Shown in pieces: positions 44,601 to 56,926 of a stretch of DNA of 64,000 nt; the stretch's first letter is position 1; the number at the start of each line of letters is the position of its first letter. Source of the stretch: Oscheius dolichura (Eukaryota; Nematoda; Chromadorea; Rhabditida; Rhabditidae). The position numbers were made by a program, and so were the translations under genes. The notes under the pieces are model-generated. The model was not told where the DNA came from. It made no database searches and saw nothing but the letters and a program-made list of their open reading frames with translations. The stretch is taken from the NCBI GenBank assembly GCA_932521035.1, contig OW051495.1:7936001-8000000 (forward strand), read 5' to 3'.

Positions 44601-47092
44601 CGAAGAAGAACTGCTCCTCTCCAAGTTCACAGCCAATCATGAGATCTGGCAGCTGGAACCGGCTGTTCAAATGGATTTGATGAGAATTCTCTTCTACAGG
44701 GTGTTGGAACTGGAATCGTGCAGGGTAAGCCTTACCAGACTTACTTTTAATTTTACAATTATTTGGTTTTTAGGATTTCCTCACCGAGGACATCATCAGC
44801 GATGAGGCTGCTAGTTTGAAATCACGGGTAGCTAAACACCAATCCCAGTTGGAAGAATGGCGAGAAACCCTGACCAAGCTCCCAGAATATGATGAGAACA
44901 TCGATGCCAGTACACTCTCCCGCCATCAGACCAGAGAAAGAGCCGAGGTCGCCAGAAAGCGAGACAATTTGGAGAAGAAGATCGAAGACTGCGAGGATAA
45001 ACTGGAGGAACTGATGGATAAAATAGCTGTAGGACCCTAGTTTTATTTTAAAATGCAGTAATTTTAGACCGAAAAGATGCTCCAAGCCCAATCGAAAAGG
45101 TTGAGCTGCATTGGCGAGGACAGACACTGCAGGCGGTACTATTGGGTCCCGCATAAGTCAGCCGATGCGGGTGTTTGGATCCAAGATGTAAGTATTGGAT
45201 TCTAACACGAAAATAATTGATTCTTTTCAGTTCGGCACAACGAATTTCGAAAAATTCGTCAAAAATTGTATTGAAGAAGGTATGAGCCTCGATGAGGACT
45301 TTGGTGCCCAGTTGGAGAATGGAGGAACTGCCAAGTTGATGAAACGTTGCCTCAATGAAAGGTACGTTATTTTATTATTTTCGTTTAAACTGGGTTTTCC
45401 AGTATTTATGAAGAGGAAAATTGGTTCCGAGTGGAAGACATCAGCGCTTTGAAGTCCTTCACCAGCTCCTTATCCAATGGTATGAGGGAACGGGGCCTGA
45501 AGAACTTCCTCACCAATAATATGGACCTTATTATGAAGGCAATAAGGCACGGTAGTCAAGACACCAGCCAATCGTAATTTTATCACACTTTAACGTTTTT
45601 AATGGGCCATTTATAGAGCCACACCTGAAGAGCGAAAGCCTGAAAGTGAAGAGGAAGCAAAAACAGAAGTTGTCATTTCTGCGGAGCCACTAGAATATCT
45701 GATAACTACCGTGGTTAATCTCTACAGTGATATGAGAGACGGCTACTTGACATCCCTAGATCCTGCTGACTTTGAACCCAAGATTGTCTCCTGTCAGACG
45801 CTGGAAGCTGTGGTACGGTTTAATGCCCCCTTTACTTACTGTAATCACTTTTTAGAAAGACTGTATTGTTCAGCTGGTAGACACCGTGAATCCGAGCAAT
45901 ATTATCGTGAAACTGACCCAGAAAGAGAGCAGAGAGACAGGTAGCCTTTACATGACCTACAATTTATTGATTAGCCCATATTTAGGAAGTTATTCCTGGT
46001 TTGTCTTGGATAAATGGAAGGCACGCTTGAGTACGACTCAAAATGCCTCGGCTGTTCACCTTCTATTGAGCTTCTTTGAGTCCAGAATCGACTGGAAGAA
46101 CAGCGTGAGGGATAAGCGCTGCTCCGTCTGCAATAGCAAACGTTCTCCCGAAGCGAAGATGGCCTGCTCTGGCTGTGAGCTCATCTGCCACTATTACTGC
46201 TGTCGACCGAGGTTCTTGGAAAAACCTTCCACGTAAGACCTTCTTTTCAACTGTAGGAAGATTCTTGTTCAGATGGAGTTGCGCTGCCTGCAATAGGAAG
46301 AACGTTCTCCAAGCTAGAGCGGCCAAATCCAAACCCAAATATGTGGAGACCGATACAGAAGATGAGGAAGAAGAGGAGGAAGATGATGTGGTGGAGGAAG
46401 AACAGGAGGAGGCTGATGAGACGGCTGAACAGTCACAGGACAGCGTCGATAGCGATGTCTTTGCAGCAGACAGCGACGAGGAGAAGCACACCCCAATGGC
46501 AAGGCTTCAATCTTGTACTTATTCTCTATCCAAGGTTCCTTCGAAACCTATGAGACCCTGCCGGTTTTCGGAATCAATTTCTGTTTTTCAGCAAGTCCCT
46601 GGCCATACAAAGAAACGTCGCCTTGTTGAATCTGATGAGGATGGAGAGCCCCAGCAGCACATTGACCCTGGAGATTATGGAAGATCTCGCTCCTCTCGTA
46701 TCGCCAAGAGACACAAGGCTTCTGAACCTCTTTCGGTAACTTTTCCCCTATATTTTTTTCCAATTTTACGATTAACAGGAAGTAAAAGAGATCTTGGAGA
46801 AGCTCAAAGCTACTCGAATGTACCGAACTCTGCTAAATGTCCCACAGCCGCGTCGGACACGTGGACAGAACTCTTTAGCAACCCTGGAGACAATTGAGAG
46901 CGGACTGTCAGATTATGAGTCCTTCGAAGGGTTTGTAAAAGATCTCCGAGGTTTTTTAGACCATGCAAGGGAATATTTCGAGGTAGACTATAATTTTTTA
47001 AAGACTAATAATTGTTTCAGAACCACAATGAGAGAAAATTAGACGAATTGGATGAGCTGCTGATGTCATTAAACCTTCCCGAGGTCCAATAA
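41675..47092 (+). CDS. ACF1/BAZ1A-like chromatin-remodelling subunit (DDT, WHIM, PHD, bromodomain-like)
   Basis: The ATG at 41675 follows TTTTTCAG. The N-terminal part includes segments like the WAC-adjacent region of ACF1 proteins ('IRRKYSPSEKDIRILLENIT', 42716-42775). A Lys-rich linker lies at 43080-43250. A DDT domain reads 'NCMQMIQFLSSLRQYVDIED' (43945-44010). WHIM-type segments read 'AVQMDLMRILFYRVLELE' and 'CIGEDRHCRRYYWVPH' (44665-45155). A PHD finger reads CSVCN...CSGCELICHYYCC...WSCAAC (46120-46290). An acidic tract and a short bromodomain-like end follow (46785-47080), stopping at 47090-47092. ACF1 proteins pair with ISWI ATPases to space nucleosomes. The bromodomain looks shortened. 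C. elegans ATHP-2 is a likely counterpart. Length roughly 1,200-1,300 aa; several intermediate exon edges were not checked base by base. Confidence 0.82.
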
Positions 47093-49445
47093 GTTCCAAT
47101 AATCCCCATTTTTCACATTTTTACCGGTCTTTCTTTCTTTTCCCGTGTTTTCCTGCTGAATCTCTACTTTTTAAGTATTCCTTTGAAGAATTCTTCTTCC
47201 TTTCATGTTTACCTCCCTCTAAGAAACTCTACCATGGTTGTTTTTCGTCGTTGTCTATAAAAAGAGATACTTTTCAATGGGTAGATCCTATGTTTTTCCT
47301 GTCCGTCGAATAAATATTTTTTTTCAGATTTCTCTTCCTTTCTGGGGATATAAAATTGTTTCAAGGCCAATTCGGGATTCTTTGGTCCCTATAAGATCCT
47401 TCTCCAACGTAAAGTGGAAGGAAGAAGGGAGAGGCTGCTTGTGTGCAATTTACTGCAATTATTTGAGCGTAAAGAGTAAGAGCGGAATGGGTCATATTTC
47501 TTTGGGGGAGGGTCGTTTGACTAGCGGAGAGAAATAGGGGACGAGAGGGGAATGAATAAGTCGCTCACTCTCTCTTTCTTTTGGTGTTGACTTTATGCCT
47601 TCAAGCGTAAGAATCCACACACAAAAAAGAGAGACGACCTTCTTTTTCTCTAGATAGCGGAATTTTTGAAGCTAGAGCTCCCTGTTCGCAGTTGACATCC
47701 CCCGGGATGGATTCTTCTTCCAATTCCATGAAAACCCCTCCCTTCCTTTCCATTCCATTCCAACCATTTTCCTAGAATCTGGCCGACTTTTTTCCCAAAT
47801 TCATTGAAATTCTGGGCCCTTTAGCCTTCTAGGAGGTTTTAATGACATTTTATGCCCAATTGTGACGCCGTCTAGATCTTATTGGATTCCAGACACAAGG
47901 TGATCTCACCGTGCCGTCGGTGTGAAAGAGAGATCGAGATCTTTGCGTGCAGGATCAGGATTTTCCCTATATGTTTATGCTTGAACTAATCCCAAATAAG
48001 CAACAGACAGGTCTTTAATTTTGAAGTTTGTGCTGTGTTCCCCTTATTTCTTCATGTCAGTCGTGTTATCTTTTAGCGGCTGTCAAGCTAAAGTCAATCT
48101 CTGCACTTCCCTCTCTGCTCCCTTCCTTTCCGAGAAAGGGAATCCGCCGTCTTCCGGCTTTGAAAGAGAGCAAACAACTTTAAAAACTTAATTTTAAACT
48201 TCATTTTAATTGAAATTTAAAAGTTGTTTCCGCGGAATTGACCTAGAGTGGGCGCTGATTAGTTCTAAGTTTCCTTTAAGAATAGGTTAACCCAATTAAT
48301 TCTTCATTTCCTCTCTCTGAAAAATCTATATTGTCACTTCATAATTTATCAGTCCTTCCTATTTTGCCAGTTATCTCGACTGTTTTCATGACTGCCCCCT
48401 CCAATTGGGACTGGAATCACAACTTTTGGCGGGGGAATGTGTAAACATGACCTTAATCTGTAATGAGCACTTATGCAATACTTAGAATATCGTGTTTTTC
48501 TGATGATGATAAATAAAAAAGCTGCTCAGCTGACTCTGCTGCTGCGGACATCTGATCTCTATTAGGAGAGCAAAGAGGAGGCGCGCGGGGAGGTGCAACG
48601 CGCTTAGACGGAAAAGCTGCTTTAGGAGGCGGATATTTTGGCATAGCTTTGGACTTTCCCTCATTTGTCTGGTCCAAACCATTCTGCCTCCGTTTTACTC
48701 TAAATGGACTATTTTCGGTGAGTTTTCCCGACTAATGACGTTTTAGTGGGGTGTTTTAGTTAGCCCGAAAGGGGCGAGATAAAAATAGTCTAGACAAATA
48801 AATAATCTGACCAGCTGGGTCATTAGAGTCTCTGGGTCACACCTCCGCTTCTTTAAAATATACTATTCCTGGTATTTTTCGCCCCAGAAATCCTTTCTAG
48901 TCGCTATGCAGGAATTTATTCATTTCTTGAGGTAATGGTTTGATTTTTATAGGAAAATATGGGGATTTCGGGACCAAAAATACTAACAAAACATTAATTT
49001 TAAGAATTTCCTATTGTTAAACAACTTTTGTTACATTATTATAGAAAAAATTCTGGAAATAGGTCAGAAAGGTCAATAAAATTAGTAGAAGAGTCCAAAA
49101 TTTCAATTTTCGCTCAAATTAGCCTCTAAAAATAGTTTTTACACATAAATAAAGCAATTTAAATAAATGAGAAGCCGGCTCACCCGGGTATAAAAATTGT
49201 AAAGGACGTTTTTTCCGTAGCGATCCTGACGTCACAAACTGGGGGCCGGAGTTCGCGACACACAAGAAATCAATCGCGCATAGAGGCACAGCAGGTGATT
49301 TATGCGTCCTTTTCTCTCGGGTAGCTAGTTAGTTTTTAATTATCGGCTCGGGAGTGCTGATTTGCACCTTATTCTCTTTTTTAAACCTTAGTTTTCAGAG
49401 AAAAAACAGATTGTAATAAAAACAGGAATTTATAGATTTGGGCCC
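47093..49445. other. Intergenic region upstream of DENND6
   Basis: 2.35 kb, mostly T-rich. A minus-strand frame of 68 codons (48471-48677), Pro/Ala-rich and extendable upstream, could be an isolated exon but has no partner. A GGTATAAAAATTG box lies at 49178-49190. Confidence 0.4.
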
Positions 49446-52400
49446 ATGCCCGATAACGATTTCGAGCCGTGGGAACGTTTCTCTGAATGGATTCATTCAA
49501 TATGCGTCGTTACATTCGATTTGGAGATTGGACAAGCTTTGGAGGTATGCTTTATTCTATTTTTTTTCTCTTTCTACTTTGATTTCTTACCGTAAAACTG
49601 TAAGATTATAACTTTGATACTCTTTTCTCACCTAGTTTATTATCTTTCGAAGAATTTACGTCAGATTTTTCCTGAATAACAAGTGGGAAATCGTCAAAAT
49701 TCCAAATTCTGACCTACCGGAATATTTTAATACATTTCTATGCATATACTTTTCCAAAAATAAGGAGAAAAACACAAAAAGAAAGCTAAGCCCTCTTCTA
49801 AAGAAAGAAAACCAATAAAAGGCACCATTGTTGAATATTTAAATGAGATCTGCTTGTTTTGTTGTCCTTTAGCGCACAATAACAGTCCCACAGCGACTGT
49901 TTTCATTCCCCGACATCATTAAAACCATTGTTTATACAGAATAGACCTTTAAATGATCTGAATTCAAACATTTCAGATCATTTATCCCGGTGATGCTCCC
50001 CTCTCTACCCAGGAAAAAACCAACATCTGCTACCTTGCCTTCCCGGATTCGAACAGCGGGGATAAGAAGGACACCTGCTTCCATTTCCGGATACGAAGGT
50101 TCATTTTAGACCTTTAATTTTTGTTATTTTCATATATTTTTAGGCAATCATGTGCTCTGACGGAGGCGCAAGAAGCACTATATTTATCCCTGCCCCCGTC
50201 ATCCGGCCTGGATCCCTGTTATCTCTATGGATTTGTCCATTTCCGGCAACAAAAGGATCCCTCCATTCCGAGGGGATATTTTCAAAAGGTAGGGAACTTT
50301 TTCATACGTTGGCTGAGTATTAAACGGGTACGAAATCATTTTCCGTTATTTTTAGAGTCTAGTCTTGCTCTCCGTCCTCCCCTTCATTAATTTGTATTCA
50401 AAAATAGTCGAACAAATTGCTTTCCGCTATTTTGAGGTAGGAGAGCCGGCGGTTGAAGCAGGTGAGCCCGTATTTTTAATAAATAAACAACAGAATTCAA
50501 GGTTGTCATGATATTGACTGCTGGCCCATGCCGGAACCAGGTGTTGCTTATTCTCTACCACTTCTCGGATCAACAATTCAATGCCGGATACCTTCTATGG
50601 GGGATTTCCCTTACGAGACAAGGCCGCTTCAACAGGTTAGCTCATTTTCAGTTTATTTCTTACGTTTACAGTTTGGAAACGTTGAAAATTAGGGATAATG
50701 ACAGTTTGCAGCCTGATTCTTTTTAGAAATACAAATGAGAATCGTTTTGAGTCGGAAGGGAAAAATAAAAAGAATGAGCTCTATTTTTGGCCAATGAGCC
50801 CAGTTTGTTGCTAGGAAATCTAAAACCAGCCAGAAAAAAAGAAATGCCATGCATACATGGCTTCTGCTCTTTGAGACCGTGAAAAAATGGAAAGAACACT
50901 CATCTTTTGCCGGAAATGCACGCTAGATACGGAAAAGTATGATGTTTCCACGAAATGGAGGAATTTTCAGAACAAACGGTACTAATCGTTTGGAAATTGC
51001 CAAAAATTGGAATATTTGATACAAAATACGGGGAAAACATTATAAAAACATTGCCAAACCTCTTTTCTTCCAGAAAAATGACTTCACCTCCTCCATTGTG
51101 CTGCCTTCCATCAACCAGGTCGACCTCTACAAGGCGCTAAACACAACCCTTTATAATGTTCAGCTCTTATGGGAGCTGGTCCTTCTAGGAGAGGTTGGTT
51201 CTTCTTCTTACCACTTTATTAATATATTTCTTCCACTTTTCAGCCTCTCCTAGTAATTGCATCAAATCCTTCAAGATGTTCCTCGGTTGTTCAAGCTTTA
51301 GTCTCCCTGATCGCTCCTCTGAAGTATTCCAACGACTTCCGGCCGTTTTTTACCATCCATGACTCGGAATTTAAAGAATTTTCCCATCGGGAGCGTAGTC
51401 CGTAAGTTTTTATTACATTTATTAGCCTATTTACATGGAAACATATTGATATATACAAAAATATGTACAAAGACAGCCAAATCCCTAGTGGAAATGGTCA
51501 TATGAAGGCTAAACTGGCTAGGGACACTAGAGAAATGATCGGAATGGTAGGAGAGGAGTTCCACGAGGCCCTATTGTTTCTACGGTGTGGAGTATAGTTG
51601 CAGCTGTTGGTGGTACAGAAACATACTTTACCGTGGCCTTGCCATAACTTATTATTCGGGAAGAAGCAGTAGGCGCTCCTGTGGTTATCGATGGGCATCT
51701 GAAAATAAGGGGTTTAGGGAATTTTCGATGGTTTTTCGTTTTAAGACTCCATTTTATATTTTAAAACAACGTACACTCCTCATTTTCCAATCCGCGCAGC
51801 CATAAGAATGATGATGCCTGCCATCGTCCGTCTCCACTGTTCTATTGTAGCAGAAAATTGGGAGTAAGGTGCTCTAAAACCATTTTAACCTTAATTTCTC
51901 ACAAATAGTGCTTACAAAAATGGTGGAGCATCTCTCCGTGTGGGTTCTATTGACATGGCATTCTAGGGCAGACGCAATGGAGACCAGGGCAAACAGGGAG
52001 ACAGAGTAGAGCAGCATCATCCAGGAAACACAGGCTGAATGTTCTTTAGTTATTTGGAAGTGAAGGAACGACCGAAGGAAGCCAGTGAGGATAAATACGG
52101 GGAAATGTGGTGACGCTGAGGAGGCTAATAAGGCTTTCTTGACCCCCATGGTCGCTTATACAGGGATCTTTAAAGATAATGTCTTCCTCGGGAAAATCTT
52201 GATCAAGCGAATTCCTCAATGATTTTAAAAGTAAAGAATACCGTATCCCTTTAAATACGCGCTTCTAACGTTTTTCCTGAGGTTCCTTAAGGAAGGGAGG
52301 CTTTGAAAGAGGAGAGGGCCCTTTATTTGAGTTTCTTTGAGGTGTATGGTAATTTTGCAAAAAGCTGGGAGACGAATTCAGCAGACACGGTGTCTGAATG

Positions 52401-55056
52401 CCCTAGCCTTAGTGAGTAAGACCTTTATATAGTGAGATCATAAGTAGGCCGAGATAATGCCTGCCGGAAGGGTTCGCGTCCCTCTTATCACCGGCCAACC
52501 TGAGCCATTTCCATCCCCCGTGACCCAGTTTGTATAATTTTATCAGTTCCACGTTTTTGGAGACGGGCTCTTAAAAAAGAAACAAATAAACTGACAAGAG
52601 AAGGGCAAAAGGTTCCGAATGTACAAAAAGTTATGATAATCTATCTTTTTTCAGGCCAAAAGTGCTTCTCGGAGTGACGAATCCCTTCTTCGTGAAGGCT
52701 ATGGATCATTGGCCACATATCCTGAAAGTTGGTGATATCCCGGAAGGTGCACCGGTTGGTGACAAGCAGGAAAAAACTCGGTCAGTATATTTACTTCCTT
52801 TTTACTCAGAGAGTGAGAGTTACGAGCAGTGATAATGGAGAATTATTTGGGGAAAACAAACAATTTATAGAGATAGAGCTGTTTGTCTGCAAAGGTTAAC
52901 CCCGGGTTACTATTTTAAGAGGGGAAGCGGAAAGAGCGGGAGCGAAGGGGCAGGGGACAGTAAAAGCTACAATAGTGAATCATTTCCCGGTGGTCATTAA
53001 AACCAGAGGGATTGAAGAGGCATCAGCTGTACTATTTGTATGCATAACCCCTTTACCAAGCCATTAGCTCGACTTTGAGGCATTGAATCCCCTCTTTTTT
53101 GAGTACAGTACGAAAATCTCAAGGAATAGCTCGGAAGGGAAGAAAAAGTTTTCGACCACGGCAGGACTCGAACCTGCAATCCCCGGCTCCGGAAACCGAT
53201 GCCTTGTCCATTAGGCCACGCGGCCGGTTGAGCATACACCAAATGACCTTTCTCCTGTCATGGCGCTGTCAGACTAGAGCATTCAGCATAAAGTAATAGG
53301 AAAAAGAGGGCGCAAATGGGAAAGAATACCAGATTTACCTCATTAGTACAATATGTGGAAATGGCGCAGTGGATGTGGTCGCGATTTGAACCTGGAGGGT
53401 CAAAGGTTCGACTCCTGGTCGGAACACTTCTTTTGTTTTTTTTTTATCGGGCTAGGAACACCGTATAGTTCCGAATTCGTTTTTTAAAGATATAAAGATC
53501 TGATTATTTTTAATTAAATGGTCTCTGCTCACGGGGCCCTCCATTGAGCTGTTTATTTCCGCCCGCTCCACACCATATCAGGCCCCCTTACTCATTTATT
53601 TACTTCTTCCAAAAGCTCTTTCCGTCTAAATATTTATTTCCTGTTGTCCACCTCCTCGCCATATCAGGGTTCCATAAAATTAATCTGATATCCTGCTGAT
53701 GACAACGTGCCTTTCGTTCTTTTGTAGTTTCAGGCAAACTTTGTCTCTGACTCAGAAAGAGATCGGGGCCGCAAATCAATCGGAAGCTGATTAGATAGCA
53801 TGATCACCCCTTGTCTCGGGTTCTGGAGTCGGAAAATATCTGACTAATTGTAGGGTTTCAGGAAAAATTGGGATGGAAAAACACTGGACACGAAGATGGG
53901 CCTCTATACCCAGCATAAGCCATTTCTCCACCGGGATAAGGCCATCTATAAGAAGTTGATGAAGAGCGATCGGCCGGATGAGGTGTGTAAACAAGGATAT
54001 CTTCTTTATAGTGTTGTTATTTTCTAGGCACAGTGCAGTATCCTCCGCCGGCACTTTTTAGAACTCACACAGAGTTTTATGATCCCATTGGAACGGTATT
54101 TATCATCCCTAATGCCCTTGAGGAAAGAGATGTCTCCATTCAAAGCAATTCCTACAACGCGGCCTTTCAATATGGACGAGTTCCTGGCTACAATAGGAGA
54201 TTCTGGACCTGGATTGACCTGCGGGGTGAAAGGGGACTGGGCAGGTTGGTCCTGACACGACTTTTTATTTCAAATACGGAAACTTTCAGGTCTGTACCAG
54301 AGGTTCATTACCTCTTCCAATTTTGCTGGATGGTTCTCCCATAGGACGAGAGATGTCAACCGGCAGTTGAAAGCCTACTATGTGGATACTCTCTGCTCAG
54401 CTGATCTAGGTTCGGGTCTCCGGAACCATAACTCCCTTTTTTAGGACCAACAATTCTCTCCGGGAAACACCAAGTAGAACTTGTGGACCTCGTCCTCCGG
54501 TACAGGAAACACTGCACGGAAGAGGATCTCCCCTCCGAGAAGCAGAAACTAATGGTAAGTCTTCTAGTCTCCACGATTCCCAGGAAAACCCCCTGCTTTT
54601 TGCAAACAGGCTCCCAGATCCTCCCCAGTTTTATTGAATTGTAACGACAAGCGACAACAAGCGCAAATCGGATAGGCATCCATGTTTTCCTAGCTGTATC
54701 ACCTGTTCCCTCTCTCGCTTTGTAACACACACCAGCAAAATTTCCTCTTCCGACGGTTGGAAGCAGTGACGGGAGAGATCATTGAATAGATGGGGAGGTT
54801 GTCTTGGACAGCCGGGAAAAGCAGTCACAAGGAGCGGAACAGGGAAGAGGCCACTGCTTCCGAGCATATGATATGATTATACCGTTCCAAATTTAGAACT
54901 GACCTTGTGGACGGGGTAGAGAGCGATTACTTTGATATATTATTCAAGGGTTCTTTTTTTCAGGCTAAACAAATTGTCGGAATCCTTAGCAATGTGGACG
55001 ACGAGTTGAAACAGGTGCTGATGTCGAACTGTGCTCTCCGTGAATTCGTTTCCTAA
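49446..55056 (+). CDS. DENND6 (FAM116) family Rab guanine-nucleotide exchange factor
   Basis: Exon 1 (49446-49544) gives '[20 protein letters not shown]' and exon 2 (49977-50098) '[14 protein letters not shown]', the signature start of DENND6/AVL9-type DENN domains. Exon 3 starts at 50144 ([19 protein letters not shown]). Later exons carry the central DENN segment (51070-51400), '[20 protein letters not shown]' (52655-52720) and the C-terminal dDENN-like part '[20 protein letters not shown]' and 'KGDWAGLYQRF' (54030-54300). The TAA is at 55054. In vertebrates DENND6A activates Rab14 in endocytic recycling; the role here is inferred. One intron (about 51403-52654) contains a gene on the opposite strand and another (about 52784-53858) a tRNA-Arg. 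Confidence 0.88.
51498..52020 (-). CDS. Ly6/uPAR-like GPI-anchored protein nested in a DENND6 intron
   Basis: Three exons join in phase 0: 51916-52020, 51775-51873 and 51498-51698. The start [18 protein letters not shown] is a signal peptide; an in-frame ATG at 52149 would hide it and is rejected. The mature part has eight cysteines with a C-terminal '[10 protein letters not shown]' motif, matching the 'CxC...CN' end of three-finger Ly6 domains. A hydrophobic tail ([14 protein letters not shown]) fits a GPI signal. Nematode members modulate receptors at the neuronal surface; the role here is unknown. The gene is antisense to and wholly inside an intron of DENND6. Confidence 0.7.
53153..53225 (-). 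tRNA. tRNA-Arg (anticodon CCG)
   Basis: On the minus strand a full cloverleaf folds. The acceptor GGCCGCG pairs with CGTGGTC plus G73. The D arm is GCCT/AGGC. The anticodon stem is TCGGT/GCCGG with loop TTCCGGA (anticodon CCG). The T arm is GCAGG TTCGAGT CCTGC. Length is 73 nt with no intron. It lies in an intron of DENND6 in the opposite orientation. Confidence 0.92.
53353..53430 (+). repeat. Degenerate tRNA-like element
   Basis: An A-box-like ATGGCGCAGTGGATG and a B-box-like GGTTCGACTCC are followed by CTTCTTTTGTTTTTTTTTT. The T stem has mismatches, so it is not a functional tRNA. It lies 130 bases from the tRNA-Arg but does not derive from it directly. Confidence 0.4.
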
Positions 55057-55573
55057 CCCAAGTCTTCCCTTTTGCTTTTTTAAAGGTTATTAGGTGCTCT
55101 CCCCGTATTTTTTCGTACTTTGTTTGTTGTAAATAATAGGTCTCCCCCGTATCCCTCTCACCCGTGAAAAATGCATAATACTGGACCCAACTCGTTGTAT
55201 CTTCAAACAATATCGACCTGTTTTCTCCTCTGTATCTCTCGTTACGGGTAAATGATTTTTCGTTGTGTTTGTGTATGGGTGTGTATGGGGTGGTGTAACA
55301 AGAGGGTGAAAAGAATGTCTTGACCTCCTCCGACCCTGTTTATTCCATAGTTGCAAAGAAACCTGTCTCTTCTCACTTTTCTCTTTCGGTCTCTCTCACT
55401 CTGTGTATAGTAGTTGTGTTCGTCGTCGGCAACGCGGGCAATCGCGTCAACCATTCGGACCAGCCGCTCTAGACCATCTCCTTTTATTTTTCTTTACCGG
55501 GATGCATTATCCCAACTGTCTGCTTTCTCAAAACCTCCAATATGAACTTAAAAATGTAAAACAGGTTTCAGAC
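55057..55573. other. 3' flank of DENND6 and promoter of the Kunitz gene
   Basis: T-rich spacer with no gene. The Kunitz ATG follows a GTTTCAG acceptor, consistent with trans-splicing. Confidence 0.4.
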
Positions 55574-56926
55574 ATGTTGCTTGTATTTATTGGTCTCATT
55601 TCCCTCATCGTTCCTGTATTTGGAGATAAATGTTTTCAATGTAAGTTTATACAAAAACGAAGAACTATTACAAAATTCTCGCTTCTTTGGAAAGGTTCTA
55701 ACTAGCTCATCAGCTCATCAGAGGTACTATATGGGTTCTCATGGCGGGCTACGTTGGTAGCAATAAACAAAATAATTTCCCAGAACATTTCCATGATCTT
55801 TCCGTGACCACATTCCATAAAAAGCAAGCCGTTTTTAGTCTAAACATTTTTTTTCAATAATAGGCAAAAGATTCAATGATTAAATTTCCATTTCCAGCAA
55901 GAGATCCTGGAGACAACGCCTGTGGGAAAGAAGGAGGCTCCCGTTTCTTCTTCGATAAACACACAAAAAGGTGTCAACCTTTCTACTTCAAGGTACTACT
56001 CCTTTAAATCTTTCTAAAATTGTAAAACTGTTCAGGGTTGTGGTGGAAATGAGAATGCCTTCGAATCTAGAGAAGACTGTATGAAAACGTGTACAGACGC
56101 TAAAGAGGAAGGATCCACCCACGACGATGGTGAGTAACTAGCCGCCGGAAGTATTGGCATGCTTTAAAAATACCAGTACACAATGAAACGATGACCTTAC
56201 AGTTGATCTGGGAGGTGTAAACACGTTCTTATTGACAGAGACGTGGAGACACCGGTCCGTGTCATAGGTACTTGTTTTTATTATTGGTTGACCGTCTTTT
56301 TATCAAGGATCCTTGGGAGTTATCTTAAAACGGGCAATAAATAATGGGGGAGAAAAATAAAGAAGTAACGAGTTCAATGGGGATGGTTTCATGAATCCTG
56401 TTCCCTGGTTGGGTCACTTAGCCATGAAACAGGCGCGGATAGGGATTTTCAACGAGCTACATCCATTTAGCCGATAAAAATCGATGCATTGAGGCTTGTT
56501 TTCATATTAGCCGAAATACCAAAATCTTAACGATTGTTTCCCTTCCAGCTATCTGTAAATCCGGCGCCTTCGCTTCTGGAGCCACCAGTGGAAAGCTGGA
56601 TTCCTGTTCCAGCTGCCCGAAAGGTTACAAATGTGAGAGTGACTACTGTTGCCCTACCAAAGGTAGGTCCCCTTCCTTTTAAATTTTAATCACATTAAAA
56701 ATCAGAATATTTGTGTAAACTTCAATATGACGCTGGTAAATTCGGCTCAACTGGCCGCCATACTCCTAGGTGAATATTTTCTCAAGTTAGGTTTATAACA
56801 GCTGGAATTTGCAGGTACTTCTTCAGTAAATCGTACAAGAATTGTATGCTTTTCACTTTCTACGGCAGGGATGGAAATGCTAATAACTTTGCCACTTATC
56901 TTGAGTGCAAAAAGATGTGTATGTAA
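55574..56926 (+). CDS. Secreted two-Kunitz-domain protein with a central Cys-rich module
   Basis: Exon 1 (55574-55640) is a signal peptide (MLLVFIGLISLIVPVFG). Exons at 55898-55992 and from 56036 give Kunitz domain 1 with all six cysteines, ending 'GCGGNENAFESREDCMKTC'. The residue after the second Cys (P1 site) is Gly, unlike the Lys/Arg of trypsin inhibitors. The exon from 56548 is a Cys-rich module (SCSSCPKGYKCESDYCCP). The last two exons give a second Kunitz-like domain ending 'YLECKKMCM' before the TAA at 56924. This second domain lacks both Cys2 and Cys4. Such multi-Kunitz proteins are common secreted nematode proteins; strong serine-protease inhibition is doubtful. Confidence 0.8.

Noticed and set aside
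52020..52149. Upstream ATG at 52149 for the Ly6-like gene
   Set aside because: It would place about 43 residues before a good signal peptide.
52380..52510. Possible tRNA-like segment with GGGTTCGCGTCCC
   Set aside because: No A box at tRNA spacing and no clover-leaf arms.
53353..53430. Second tRNA next to tRNA-Arg
   Set aside because: The T stem and anticodon arm do not pair, so it is listed as a tRNA-like element instead.
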